NCBI GenBank assembly: GCA_964625335.1
Contig: CAZVBE010000007.1
Coordinates: 25,779-89,778, forward strand
Source of the DNA: CAZGUG01 sp964625335
GTDB taxonomy: Bacteria; Bacillota; Clostridia; Ch29
Length of the DNA stretch: 64,000 bases
Direction of reading: 5' to 3'
Shown in pieces: positions 26,089 to 34,431 of the stretch. The notes beneath the pieces were generated by a model. The model was not told where the DNA came from. It saw only the letters and a program-made list of their open reading frames with translations, and made no database searches. The position numbers were made by a program, and so were the translations under genes. Within the stretch, counting starts at the first letter, position 1; every line of letters starts with the position of its first letter.

Positions 26089-26745
26089 TCAGCCAATAAT
26101 AATGGGTATAACGTCCCGGGGAGTCTCAACTATTTCCCGAGCGCCGTTTTGTGCTAGCTCCTTCGCGGTTCTGAAACCCCAGAGGGCACCCACTGCATAC
26201 ATTCCTGCCCGGCCGGCGGTTCGCATATCGGTACCCGTGTCCCCAAGGTATAGAATGTTTCCTGGTTTTATATCCATTCCGAGGGCTATCTCAAGGGCGG
26301 CGGCAGGATTGGGTTTTCTGGGAGTTAAGGGCCCCTCTCCCCTTATTTGGCTGAAAGTCCATTCAGACAGAAATTCTTTGGCTACGGCCCGGGTAAAAGC
26401 ATCCGGTTTATTGGACAGTACAGCCTTTTGAATTCTGTGTTCTTCCAGCCAGTCAAGAAGCTCAGGAATACCCGGATAAAGTTTTGTACATTCAAAAAAG
26501 CGCAGCTGATACTCCTTATCCATTGCTTCCATACATTCCCGCACCGCTTCCTCACCACCGCAGCCCGCGGGGAGAACCCTTTTTGCCAGCATTTCCATCC
26601 CGTCACCCACAAAATACCTGTAGGATTTAACCGGATGAACCGGATAGCCATAAAGGGCCAGCACTCTGTTCATGGAATTTGCCAAATCGTCAAGGGTATC
26701 CAGCAGCGTACCGTCCATATCGAGTATTACTCCGTTAAACCTCAT
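26089..26745 (-). CDS. HAD-superfamily hydrolase, phosphoglycolate phosphatase-like
   Basis: A 218-residue HAD phosphatase: the nucleophile motif is VILDMDGTLLDT at the N-terminus, motif II is KAVLSNKPDAF, motif III lysine is in TPRKPNPAAAL and motif IV is YLGDTGTDMRTAG. The helical cap between residues 15 and 85 is of the C1 type found in phosphoglycolate phosphatases and beta-phosphoglucomutases. The substrate cannot be read from the sequence. The ATG at 26745 has GGAGGG eight bases upstream; the GTG nine bases earlier lies on top of that site. Confidence 0.9.
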   Translation of the reverse strand: MRFNGVILDMDGTLLDTLDDLANSMNRVLALYGYPVHPVKSYRYFVGDGMEMLAKRVLPAGCGGEEAVRECMEAMDKEYQLRFFECTKLYPGIPELLDWLEEHRIQKAVLSNKPDAFTRAVAKEFLSEWTFSQIRGEGPLTPRKPNPAAALEIALGMDIKPGNILYLGDTGTDMRTAGRAGMYAVGALWGFRTAKELAQNGAREIVETPRDVIPIIIG

Positions 26746-26771
26746 AAAATACACCCTCCGTGGATTTTTTG

Positions 26772-27509
26772 CTATACCTTTCCTACCACAGCTGCATATA
26801 TGGTAAACTCGTCGGTCCCGTCAACGCCCAGCAGTCCGTCCATTTTGTCCTGGCTGTATTTCCCTATAGCACAGGCTCCTGCGTCTATAGACCGGCTTGC
26901 AAGATAAAGGTTCTGGCACAGGTGCCCCGCATCCACAGCTATCATTTTATGGGAAACCAGGCCGTAACGCCATTCAGAACGGTAGGGCGTTGCCGTCCAA
27001 ACAAAGACCGCCGCCCCCGCAGCGACAAACTTCTGGCCCTTACAGGCGTCTGCCATCCTTTGATCCAGCCCGTCAACCTTTCCCATTACCAGCAGCCTGT
27101 GCGTGACGGGCATATATCTGTAAAGTCCCGGTCTGACTCCGTCTACACGGTTGACTGCCAAATATGTCTCGATGGGGTGCCGTCCTCCTGCGGAAGGGGC
27201 AGTCCTTCGCTCTTCGTTATCCCCGGTTATACCCTGCACCGACCAAAGGAGATATGACAGTTCCTCAAGGTTAAGGGGCTGATCTGTGAATTTTCTGTGG
27301 CTTCTTCTGCTTGCCAGCGCGTCCGCCAGCGGCATTCCCCCAACCGAAAAATCCTTCCGTGCAACAAGCTCAATAAATGCGGCATCGGCGCCTACGGGTT
27401 TTTGCAAATCAGGGCTTGCAATTCCTTTCTCCTGGTCCCGTTCAAGTTGGTCCCACTTGTCCCATAAATAGGCCTTAAGAAAATTCCTGTGGCTTTCGAT
27501 GCTTCTCAA
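26772..27509 (-). CDS. SagB/ThcOx-type nitroreductase-family oxidoreductase
   Basis: The 245-residue protein has the FMN-dependent nitroreductase fold in the SagB-like arrangement: RRSHRKFTDQPLNLEELSYL, then RTAPSAGGRHPIETYLAVN and ALPxxx-like C-terminal DAGHLCQNLYLASRSI. SagB proteins oxidise azolines in peptide natural products, but many stand-alone members occur without a precursor or cyclase. No YcaO or other azole-peptide gene is nearby, so a RiPP role is not supported here. It starts with TTG at 27509 behind AGAGGTG. A small frameshifted gene lies immediately upstream. Confidence 0.88.
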   Translation of the reverse strand: MRSIESHRNFLKAYLWDKWDQLERDQEKGIASPDLQKPVGADAAFIELVARKDFSVGGMPLADALASRRSHRKFTDQPLNLEELSYLLWSVQGITGDNEERRTAPSAGGRHPIETYLAVNRVDGVRPGLYRYMPVTHRLLVMGKVDGLDQRMADACKGQKFVAAGAAVFVWTATPYRSEWRYGLVSHKMIAVDAGHLCQNLYLASRSIDAGACAIGKYSQDKMDGLLGVDGTDEFTIYAAVVGKV

Positions 27510-27515
27510 ATGATT

Positions 27516-27675
27516 TCACCTCTCTTCCCGGTTAATAAACCATACTCTTTTACGCTTAAATCTAACGAGCGCATATGCATACCGTTCGAGACGGTCAATT
27601 GCCCCCAAGCAGCAGCCGGACCCATTCCCGCTTTTCCCACAGCGCACATTCGCCGTCGGTACATGAATACCCCAT
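27516..27675 (-). pseudogene. Small cysteine-rich protein gene disrupted by a frameshift
   Basis: From the ATG at 27675 the frame reads MGYSCTDGECALWEK and then REWVRLLLGGN before a stop at 27595. In the +1 frame at the same place the reading is SGNGSGCCLGAIDRLERY and continues open to a stop at 27516. Joined, the two give a small protein with the pattern CxxxxCALW followed by CCLGAI and a helix, a layout common in small clostridial proteins of the CALW/CAIKxI type. One extra base near GGGAAAAGC explains the break. It could also be a sequencing error or programmed frameshift. Confidence 0.5.
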
Positions 27676-27703
27676 ACTTCTTCTAAAATCTTATGCCTTG
27701 CTT

Positions 27704-28585
27704 CTATATGTCTATTCCAAGAAACAGCCTGACAAAATAGCCAATTATGAAGGATAGCAGTGCAACTCCCAGGCTTATGGACGCCATCTCCAGAAATCTT
27801 TTTTTAAAGGGCAGATCCTTCGCCACCGATACATAAAAATTGAACACCAGTATTATTATTATGGCGACAGCGATTGTAAGCATAAGACTAATAAAATAAT
27901 TGGTCAGTATCAGGTACGGGAGAATCAAAAATGCTACCGTAAGCACATATGCAACTCCCGTATATATTGCAGATTTGATTGCCTGACTGTGGTCGCTGTC
28001 GGATTTTGTTGATAGATACTCTGAAGCAGCCATTGAAAGGGATGCTGCAATGCCTGTAATAAGCCCAGCCAAAGCTATCAGCCTTGTATCCCGCAGGGCA
28101 AAGGTCAGACCGGCCAGGGTACCTGTAAGCTCTACCAGAGCATCGTTAAGTCCCAAAACTACCGATCCTATATATTGAAGTCTTTCCTCCTCAATAAGGT
28201 CAATCAACTGCTTCTCATGCCTGTCCTCATCTTCAATTATGCTGTGTAATTCCGGAATGCTTTTCGCAATCTTTTGGTAGGCTTGCTGTGCTTTCTCCTC
28301 ACCCTTTTCCAACAGCTTCACGCCAAATGTCAGCCCAAACAGTTTAGAAATCCAGTAGTACCGGAAAATCTTCCATTTGTCCGGCAAAGCCTTGCTGCCT
28401 GTATATTTCCCCAGAAAATCATGGTGCTTTAGCTCATCCTCGGCTATGCTTGTTAAAATCTCCCGGTTCCCGGCCGCCTTTATACTGCCGGCCAGCCTTT
28501 TGTATATAAAGTACTCTGTAATCTCTTCCTTCTGAAACCTTACTATATCTTTTAACAATCCCTTATTTACCGGTTTGTCTCCCAT
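27704..28585 (-). CDS. Rubrerythrin-like domain fused to VIT1/CCC1 metal transporter
   Basis: The first ~140 residues are a ferritin-like di-iron domain: FQKEEITEYFIYKRLAG, IAEDELKHHDFLG and IIEDEDRHEKQLI, the last two carrying ExxH pairs. The remainder is a VIT1/CCC1 iron or manganese transporter with five membrane segments, starting with VLGLNDALVELTGTLAGLTF (first helix) and SMAASEYLSTKSDSD. Fusions of this type are known in bacteria and archaea; the ferritin domain may sense or deliver iron to the membrane part. The ATG at 28585 follows AGAGGTGAT; the longer frame (28663) would overlap the ubiA-like gene. Confidence 0.9.
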   Translation of the reverse strand: MGDKPVNKGLLKDIVRFQKEEITEYFIYKRLAGSIKAAGNREILTSIAEDELKHHDFLGKYTGSKALPDKWKIFRYYWISKLFGLTFGVKLLEKGEEKAQQAYQKIAKSIPELHSIIEDEDRHEKQLIDLIEEERLQYIGSVVLGLNDALVELTGTLAGLTFALRDTRLIALAGLITGIAASLSMAASEYLSTKSDSDHSQAIKSAIYTGVAYVLTVAFLILPYLILTNYFISLMLTIAVAIIIILVFNFYVSVAKDLPFKKRFLEMASISLGVALLSFIIGYFVRLFLGIDI

Positions 28586-28628
28586 ATATCCGATCACCTC
28601 TTCACTAAATAAAACCTTTACACAACCT

Positions 28629-29567
28629 TTAAATTCTAATAAAGCGGTTTGAGAGCGATGCAATTACCATCACAAAACCCGTGATTTGATAAATTTGTAC
28701 CGTCCCCGCATTGGCCGGTATAAGTCTTTGAATACAGTCAAATTCCTTTGCTGCCGTCCTTACCGACCTGACCGCAACGGGTATGCTCAGAAGCCCCAAT
28801 AACCATACGGGGTTGCGGTATGTAACGGAAATCAGCGGAAATACCGCATAGGCAAGGGCAAACAGCCATGCAAAAACCCTTATGCCCTTTTCTTTGCCCA
28901 TCCGTACAAGCCGGTTATTCTTGTCTGCCATTTTATCCGCTTCATAATCGGGGTATTGGTTTATCCATAGTACGTTAGCTATAAGAAAGCCTATGGGCAG
29001 CGAAACCAGCACTACTTCGGGTCCGATTGTATGGGTCAGTACCAGGTACATCCCGGTGGTTATCAATGGTCCGAATGTAAGGCCCACTGCAAATTCTCCA
29101 AAGCCGCTGTAGGCGAACTTAAAAGGCGGTACGCTGTAAAACACCGACATTAAAACGCCTGTAAGACCTATCCACAGTACATTAAATTCACGGTAGACCA
29201 CAATAAACAGCCCAATGGCGCAGGCAGCCAGAATTGTACCGTAAGCGACAAGCTTAACCTCGTCCAGTGTGAGCTTACCGTCAACTATTGTCTTTTTGCC
29301 GCCGCTGAAAGGCGTCCTGTTTTCAGGTGCAACGTTTTTGTCCGCCCCTGATTTATAATCAACGTATTCGTTGACAGCGTTCTTCCCCGTCTCAATCAGG
29401 TAAACGCCTGTGACAGAGAGCGCAAACCAGACAAAATCAAAACGTCCTGTATCACTATAGGCCAGAGCTGCCGCCACCAGCATGGGAACAGTGGAAGCTA
29501 TCCATATTTTCGGATCGGCAAGCTGCCAGAACCCATGCCAAACACGGTTTTTTTCCTGTTTGTTCAT
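28629..29567 (-). CDS. UbiA-family prenyltransferase (MenA-like)
   Basis: A polytopic membrane enzyme of 312 residues with eight or nine hydrophobic segments. The first Asp-rich prenyl diphosphate motif is NEYVDYKSGAD (near residue 66), the second NQYPDYEADK (near 190), and TPFSGGKKT and NRLV are further signs of the MenA/UbiA group. No menaquinone genes are close by, so the aromatic substrate is unknown. The ATG at 29567 follows AGGGGAT. It precedes the metal transporter gene on the same strand by 43 bases. Confidence 0.9.
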   Translation of the reverse strand: MNKQEKNRVWHGFWQLADPKIWIASTVPMLVAAALAYSDTGRFDFVWFALSVTGVYLIETGKNAVNEYVDYKSGADKNVAPENRTPFSGGKKTIVDGKLTLDEVKLVAYGTILAACAIGLFIVVYREFNVLWIGLTGVLMSVFYSVPPFKFAYSGFGEFAVGLTFGPLITTGMYLVLTHTIGPEVVLVSLPIGFLIANVLWINQYPDYEADKMADKNNRLVRMGKEKGIRVFAWLFALAYAVFPLISVTYRNPVWLLGLLSIPVAVRSVRTAAKEFDCIQRLIPANAGTVQIYQITGFVMVIASLSNRFIRI

Positions 29568-29859
29568 TAAGTTCTATCCCCTCTATGCAAATAATCTTGG
29601 TATTGGAAAGTTTGTCCACTATTATATTGTCCAGGGCGAAATGGTATATTCACCAATATATACCCTGGATTGGAATAACTCTCACTATGGAATAATTCTA
29701 CACAAATACTGCCTTTTCCTGCAATAGTACCAAGGGTGTCAGCAGGACGGGGCTGTTGATACTTGTAACCGGCATCTGTGCCATGATGCCAATGGCAGGC
29801 TCCTGCCCAATGGGCCATTTGGGCCAGTAATGTCCTCCGTCCGGTGCATCCGGACATGG
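29568..29859. other. Intergenic region with nested inverted repeat, no gene
   Basis: About 290 bases between the APC permease and ubiA-like genes. The outer arms TCCAGGG (29630) and CCCTGGA (29663) enclose GGTATATT and AATATATACC around a CACC loop. There is no T-run on the minus strand, so it may be a regulatory site. The rest, around GCCAATGGCAGG and CCCAATGGGCC, shows short imperfect dyads. The 96-residue reading frame across it lacks protein-like composition. Confidence 0.5.
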
Positions 29860-31224
29860 TTAACCCTTTTGCCTAAGCTGTCCTCTTCGGCTTAATATAT
29901 TCTTTCTTATGTAGTAATAGCCGCTTCCAAGCAGGAACCAGAAACCGAAGGAATACAGCATAAGCGGATCTTCAACCAGCGAAGCCACAGTAAGCAGCAC
30001 TGCGGATATGATTGTAAAAATTGGCAGCGCCTTAAGGCTTGCATCCGATAATTTGAAGGGGGCGCTTTCAAAACTCTCCGGGTACTTCTTCTTTATTACA
30101 AGACAGGCTCCGGCCACAAGGGTCATGCCGCTTAGGATAACGATCGAACTGATGGTACCAAGAAACAGAACCGGAAGATCAAGCACAATCATCAATAGTG
30201 CAAATATATAAATAGTGACGGTTGCAAACCCCGGTACATTGTAACGGTTAAGTTTAGAAAACACCAAAGGCATTATCCTGTCAACGGCCAGGCTGTATAA
30301 CGACCTGCTGCTGGCCATATAGGCTGCATTCATAGGGGTTATTATTGCCACCATGGCGCTAATCTGTATCAACGCCGCCGCCCATGGATTAATAAGGAGC
30401 CTTGCAGCCTGGGCAAGATTGGGCTCGTATTCCTTTATCGTGTCCCAGCCAAGTCCTCCGGAAAAAACAAAGGTTGTGAAAAGATATAGAAGTCCCACTA
30501 TTACCGACGCAATAAAAATAGACTTTGGAATGTTCTTCTGGGGGTTTTCCACCTCATCCCCCACCTCCGCAACAATATACAGCCCGGTATAAGCATAAAA
30601 GGCACTCATACTGCCCTTTAGGACCGGACCTATTCCCGGTCCCCATAAAGGAGTGAGGTTACCCGGCTTTATCTCAAAAACTCCAAAGCCGCAGAAAATT
30701 GCCAGTCCTGCAATAACAGCCACCACAAGAAACTGCACAACCCTCTGGGTTGTCTTAATCCCAAGCAGGTTAACCACCAGAATAACCGTCAGCACTGCTA
30801 CGGCGATCAGTTTTCTGTCAACGGCCAGGTATGCGGATATATAATGGGCAAATCCACTGCTCATTAAGGCAAGCCCGCAAAATGAACCTATCAGTCTGAA
30901 CCAGCCTGTTACAAACCCAATATAATCATTATAGAACATTTTTGCATATTGGTAAGTAGCCGCAGTAGACGGAAAAACCGACGCCACCTGGGCGTAACAG
31001 ACGGAGGAGGTAACGGCAATGACCAGGGCTATCAGGTAGCACAAAAAAAGACCGGGGCCTGCGGCAACCGCCAGTGGACCTATCATTATGTATATTCCCG
31101 AGCCAACAACCGTTCCCACTATTATCTCCACAGCCCCGGCAAGTCCAATCTTGTATGAAACGCTTCTCTTTATCGAAAACACCCCCAGCATACTTATATC
31201 AGAAACCAAAATGGGTATGGCCAA
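29860..31224 (-). CDS. APC-superfamily amino acid permease
   Basis: A membrane transporter of about 454 residues with twelve predicted helices. The first helix carries the family's substrate-site signature IVGTVVGSGIYIMIGPLA, and there is FYAYTGLYIVAEVGDEVENP near the middle. The start is uncertain: the frame opens with a TTG at 31224 lacking a good ribosome site, and an ATG at 31191 is an equally weak alternative. Substrate is not predictable; it is not linked to a metabolic gene, unless the neighbouring prenyltransferase or metal transporter is relevant. Confidence 0.88.
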   Translation of the reverse strand: MAIPILVSDISMLGVFSIKRSVSYKIGLAGAVEIIVGTVVGSGIYIMIGPLAVAAGPGLFLCYLIALVIAVTSSVCYAQVASVFPSTAATYQYAKMFYNDYIGFVTGWFRLIGSFCGLALMSSGFAHYISAYLAVDRKLIAVAVLTVILVVNLLGIKTTQRVVQFLVVAVIAGLAIFCGFGVFEIKPGNLTPLWGPGIGPVLKGSMSAFYAYTGLYIVAEVGDEVENPQKNIPKSIFIASVIVGLLYLFTTFVFSGGLGWDTIKEYEPNLAQAARLLINPWAAALIQISAMVAIITPMNAAYMASSRSLYSLAVDRIMPLVFSKLNRYNVPGFATVTIYIFALLMIVLDLPVLFLGTISSIVILSGMTLVAGACLVIKKKYPESFESAPFKLSDASLKALPIFTIISAVLLTVASLVEDPLMLYSFGFWFLLGSGYYYIRKNILSRRGQLRQKG

Positions 31225-31318
31225 TCAGGACAGGTTTTACCCCTATCCAGGCTATTTTTTCTTAAACTTGTGGGGCTTTTCTACCCTTAAGCGCAATATC
31301 AGCCCGCAATCGGTACTG

Positions 31319-31355
31319 TAAAAGCCCCGCCTTATTGCAGCTTCCGGCAGGGCTT
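31319..31355 (-). terminator. Terminator of the phosphodiester glycosidase gene
   Basis: On the minus strand AAGCCCTGCC pairs with GGCGGGGCTT (one G-T pair), followed by TTTAC. It lies about 45 bases past the stop at 31398. Confidence 0.7.
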
Positions 31356-31397
31356 ACTCACATAAACGAATAAGGTAATATTTCAAGCCTCACCCCA

Positions 31398-32444
31398 TTA
31401 CGGCATCACAATTATATTATTGACCACCGGGCGCTCCTTGCCGTCCGAGGGTTTGTTCAGTATTACTCCGTTAAAGTACATGACGCTGGATCCTCCACCG
31501 TCGAGGTTATATGCCTCCTTGACCCCCAGTTCCAGCAGTTTGTCCTGCAAAAGCTCCAGAGTAACGCCTACGCTCCAGTCCCCCTGCCGCCCGTCAATTA
31601 CTATCATTATAAGGTCGTCATTGGCGTACTTGCCAATAATAGTTCTTGGCTGGTTGGTAGTTTTCCACTCTTCGGGTATCTCAACTTTTTTCCCGTCCTT
31701 AAGTAGTACCGGTATAAAGCTTACTCCCTGATAAGGCTGCAGCTTTGTCAGTTCTTTTTCAGTCTGCGGAACTGTGCCTATCACCTGTCCTTTTTTATTA
31801 ATCCCCGCAAAAAACAGGTCCCCGGGGTAACCGTTGAAGGGCTCAACCAGTTTACCGTCAATTACGGTATTACCTATCATCTGGGCGTAGGTTTCGCCGT
31901 TCCGTCTCTCGGTATAGAAGCCTCCCCCGTTTATCGCCAATATAGCTCCCTTTCTCCCGGCCGCTTCGGAAGTGGTTTCCAGCTGTCCCAGTGTGTCCCC
32001 GGCCAATACCACCTTGAAGGCCTTAGGGTCAAAAAGCTTTACCTTTGCTATGAACCCGCGGTATCCAAGTTCGGCCAGTTTGAATATTTTTATCTCGGTA
32101 TTATCCGAGATATGGGCCGATACCGTAGGCCCTAGCATATCCAGAATCCTCTGCTCGTAAATGTCATCCGACAGCTTTCTATGGGAAACGCTTTGTTCGG
32201 ATAGGGCCGCCAGGCTTTCGTACTGTCCCGAAAAGGTCTCTTCCTGCATCTGAGCCAGCATACCCAGGTCCGCAATGCTTTGCTTGAGAAGACTTGCCTC
32301 CTCCTCCAGCATAACCGCATGCTGCTCCAGAGGGGCTGTGGGAAACCGCATTATTTTGCTGTCCTCCGCAAAATCCGAACAAACCAGAAAAAGTGCTATA
32401 AAGGGGGCTGCAATAAACAGCATAAAAACATTAATTCTGTACAT
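31398..32444 (-). CDS. Exported phosphodiester glycosidase (NAGPA) domain protein
   Basis: An exported or membrane-anchored protein of 348 residues: N-terminal hydrophobic helix (VFMLFIAAPFIALFLVC), a coiled-coil stretch at 35-75 (LEEEASLLKQSIADLGMLAQ) and a C-terminal NAGPA domain from about 130. The NAGPA domain is recognised by ILAINGGGFYTE, MIVIDGRQGDWS and YNLDGGGSSVMYFNG. Such enzymes hydrolyse phosphodiester-linked sugars, probably wall polymers here, but the substrate is not known. The ATG at 32444 overlaps the upstream coiled-coil gene by 14 bases, suggesting the two work together. Confidence 0.9.
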   Translation of the reverse strand: MYRINVFMLFIAAPFIALFLVCSDFAEDSKIMRFPTAPLEQHAVMLEEEASLLKQSIADLGMLAQMQEETFSGQYESLAALSEQSVSHRKLSDDIYEQRILDMLGPTVSAHISDNTEIKIFKLAELGYRGFIAKVKLFDPKAFKVVLAGDTLGQLETTSEAAGRKGAILAINGGGFYTERRNGETYAQMIGNTVIDGKLVEPFNGYPGDLFFAGINKKGQVIGTVPQTEKELTKLQPYQGVSFIPVLLKDGKKVEIPEEWKTTNQPRTIIGKYANDDLIMIVIDGRQGDWSVGVTLELLQDKLLELGVKEAYNLDGGGSSVMYFNGVILNKPSDGKERPVVNNIIVMP

Positions 32445-32847
32445 TGGGAGCCTCCTTCAGTATCTGCAGGGCTCTATCCAGTTCCATAAGCTGGTCCTCC
32501 AAATCTCCAAGCTGTCTGTCTATACGCCTTTGCACCGAAGTGGAACTTGAAAGAGTTGAATCTGCTTCCTCTATCCTTTCCCTCAATCCTGAAATTTCAT
32601 GACCCAGCATTTCCATTCTTTCAGTCAGCTGCTGTATATTCACAGCATTTTCCTGCTGTATATTTCTTATGGATGTGTCTATATAATCCTTTGCATAGGT
32701 ATACCCGTAATAGGCGGCGGCACACCATAGACTTACGCTTATTATTAGTATAAGTATATTTATCAGTATTTTTTTATTCCTCTGCTTTTTTTTCCTGACA
32801 TCCATCCTTTTCTGCTCTGTTTCGCGAATTTCTGCGTCTTTTTCCAT
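32431..32847 (-). CDS. Small membrane protein with coiled coil
   Basis: A 138-residue protein: basic N-terminal region (KRMDVRKKKQRNKKI), one membrane helix (ILINILILIISVSLWCAAAY) and an external coiled coil (NIQQLTERMEMLGHEISGLR onwards). There is no recognised family. The end overlaps the NAGPA gene start by 14 bases and both proteins have membrane-near coiled coils, so a complex at the membrane is plausible (inference). Confidence 0.75.
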   Translation of the reverse strand: MEKDAEIRETEQKRMDVRKKKQRNKKILINILILIISVSLWCAAAYYGYTYAKDYIDTSIRNIQQENAVNIQQLTERMEMLGHEISGLRERIEEADSTLSSSTSVQRRIDRQLGDLEDQLMELDRALQILKEAPNVQN

Positions 32848-32945
32848 GGCTTCTTCCTTCCCCCCTTTTTCTTTACAATAAATATGCTATCTCAAACTTC
32901 CGGATGAATCAAGCGGGGAAGCATATATGGTCATAATTGCCTTTT

Positions 32946-33479
32946 CTATTTATATAAAGAACCATACTTATTTGCATACACCTTGCTGTAATAAAGCTTT
33001 TCCACATTGTGGGGCGGTTTTTGTTCATCGGGATAACCCACTGCAATGATAGACTCAACACTTCTGTCCCCGGGTATGGCCAGTATCTCCTTGACAAACT
33101 GTTCTGCGGTTTTGCTGTCCTGATGCATCCTGTTCCTGATCTGAATCCAGCAGGCGCCAAGTCCCATAGAATAAGCCGCCAGCTGAGCTATGATACCTGC
33201 AATTGCAGTATCTTCTATCCAGGTATCTCTTCTGTCCGATTCCCCCACCAATACTATCCCAAGGGCAGCATCTTTCAAAAAAGCCGAAGACTTATTTCTG
33301 ACCGTTGACAGTGTTCCCAAAGTACTCTTATCGGTAACAAACACAAACTCCCACGGCTTTTGGTTGCTCCCCGACGGCGAAACCAGCATCGCTTTTACAA
33401 GGTTATCTATTTTTTCCTTTTCTATTTCTGCATTTTTATATTTTCTTATGCTTCTTCGTTTCATAAGAAGTTCAATCAT
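32946..33479 (-). CDS. Nitroreductase family protein
   Basis: An FMN-dependent oxidoreductase of 177 residues. MKRRSIRKYKNAEIEKEKI and SPSGSNQKPWEFVFV are the conserved nitroreductase N-terminus, GIIAQLAAYSMGLGACWIQI the middle helix, and IIAVGYPDEQKPPHN the C-terminal signature. The ATG at 33479 lies behind GGGAGG; the TTG at 33494 sits on top of that site. The substrate is undefined. Confidence 0.92.
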   Translation of the reverse strand: MIELLMKRRSIRKYKNAEIEKEKIDNLVKAMLVSPSGSNQKPWEFVFVTDKSTLGTLSTVRNKSSAFLKDAALGIVLVGESDRRDTWIEDTAIAGIIAQLAAYSMGLGACWIQIRNRMHQDSKTAEQFVKEILAIPGDRSVESIIAVGYPDEQKPPHNVEKLYYSKVYANKYGSLYK

Positions 33480-33573
33480 TGTATAACCTCCCAAATGCCA
33501 TATTTTTTCTTATTATACCTTAATTTGCCGATGTTATAAAGGTTCCGTGCCTTAAAAAAATACGCCCTGCTTC

Positions 33574-33602
33574 TTGACAGCAAAACGGTAAAGTAGTAAT
33601 AT
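33574..33602 (+). promoter_or_regulatory. Promoter of the FMN riboswitch / ribU transcript
   Basis: TTGACA at 33574-33579 and TAATAT at 33597-33602 are separated by exactly 17 bases, upstream of the riboswitch by about 25 bases. Confidence 0.75.
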
Positions 33603-33624
33603 AAAGTACAGAAAACCAAATATA

Positions 33625-33747
33625 ATCTTCAGGGCAGGGTGAAATTCCCGACCGGCGGTAATGCGGACCAAGTCCGCTAGCCCGCGAGCTAAGGCTGACC
33701 CGGTGTGATTCCGGGGCCGACAGTAAAGTCTGGATGGGAGAAGATTG
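33625..33747 (+). ncRNA. FMN riboswitch (RFN element)
   Basis: The conserved RFN blocks are present: ATCTTCAGGGCAGGGTGAAA at the 5' side, CCCGACCGGCGGTAATG, CCCGCGAGC, GACCCGGTGTGATTCCGGGGCCGACAG (core) and ATGGGAGAAGAT at the 3' side that closes the base stem. In Firmicutes it represses riboflavin synthesis or transport genes when FMN is plentiful. The following gene, ribU, is the expected target. Confidence 0.97.
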
Positions 33748-33759
33748 AGAATGTTTATG

Positions 33760-33797
33760 ATTTCCCTGAGATTATATTGCGGGAAATTTTATTTTTT
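33760..33797 (+). terminator. Riboswitch expression-platform terminator
   Basis: ATTTCCC (33760-33766) can pair with GGGAAAT (33781-33787), followed by a T-rich tract (TTTTATTTTTTC). It lies between the riboswitch and the ribU start, so FMN binding probably causes early termination. The stem is short. Confidence 0.65.
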
Positions 33798-33815
33798 CAG
33801 GGAGGTAACTCAATT

Positions 33816-34391
33816 ATGAAGTACAATGTAAACAAACTGGTAAAGCTCGCATTGCTATGTGCCCTATCCATACTGCTTATGATGATAATAAGGTTTCCAA
33901 TTATCCCGTCAGCACCTTTTTTGGAATATGAACCGGGAGACGTTCCAGCCCTGATAGGCACCTTTGTGTACGGCCCGGGTGCCGGATTATTGATAACCGC
34001 AGTGGTTTCCCTGATCCAGGCGACCACCGTCAGCGCAGGAAGCGGCTGGATCGGTGCGATAATGCATATGGTTGCAACAGGCACAATGGTTTTGGTGGCA
34101 GGTACCATATATAAAAGGATCCATACCTTTAAGGGAGCTGTTATAGCCCTTGTGGCAGGTACCATTGGAATGACTTTGATGATGATTCCGCTTAATTTGT
34201 TCTTCACAACAAAGTTTTTGGGCGTTCCGGTCGAGGCTGTCAAAGCCATGATTATACCCGCAATAATACCCTTTAACCTGTTCAAGGCGGCTGCAAACTC
34301 TGCCCTTACCATCCTGGTGTACAAATCGGTTGCAAAGGTTTTGCGGATAGAAAACGCCGCTGCCTCCAACGAGGCTCACCAGACCGAATAA
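33816..34391 (+). CDS. ribU: Riboflavin transporter S component
   Basis: A 191-residue, six-helix membrane protein: the substrate-binding S component of an ECF (energy-coupling factor) transporter. KLVKLALLCALSILLMM, FLEYEPGDVPALIGTFVYGP and the GGTIGM-type loop (VAGTIGMTLMMIPLN) match the RibU group. The FMN riboswitch directly upstream fixes the vitamin. The ATG at 33816 follows GGAGGTAAC; a longer frame would reach into the riboswitch. The ECF ATPase and T subunits are not in this window. Confidence 0.94.
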   Translation: MKYNVNKLVKLALLCALSILLMMIIRFPIIPSAPFLEYEPGDVPALIGTFVYGPGAGLLITAVVSLIQATTVSAGSGWIGAIMHMVATGTMVLVAGTIYKRIHTFKGAVIALVAGTIGMTLMMIPLNLFFTTKFLGVPVEAVKAMIIPAIIPFNLFKAAANSALTILVYKSVAKVLRIENAAASNEAHQTE

Positions 34392-34431
34392 GAGCCTCTC
34401 TGAAAGGGGCAGGAAAAAAAGTGCACTTTAT

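Noticed and set aside
26772..27509. Azole-peptide (TOMM) biosynthetic cluster based on the SagB-like protein
   Set aside because: No YcaO/cyclodehydratase, precursor peptide or peptidase gene is nearby, and many SagB-like proteins occur without such clusters.
29567..29857. 96-residue minus-strand frame before the APC permease region
   Set aside because: Composition is not protein-like (many His, Gly and Gln runs) and the DNA holds several short dyads; no ribosome site.
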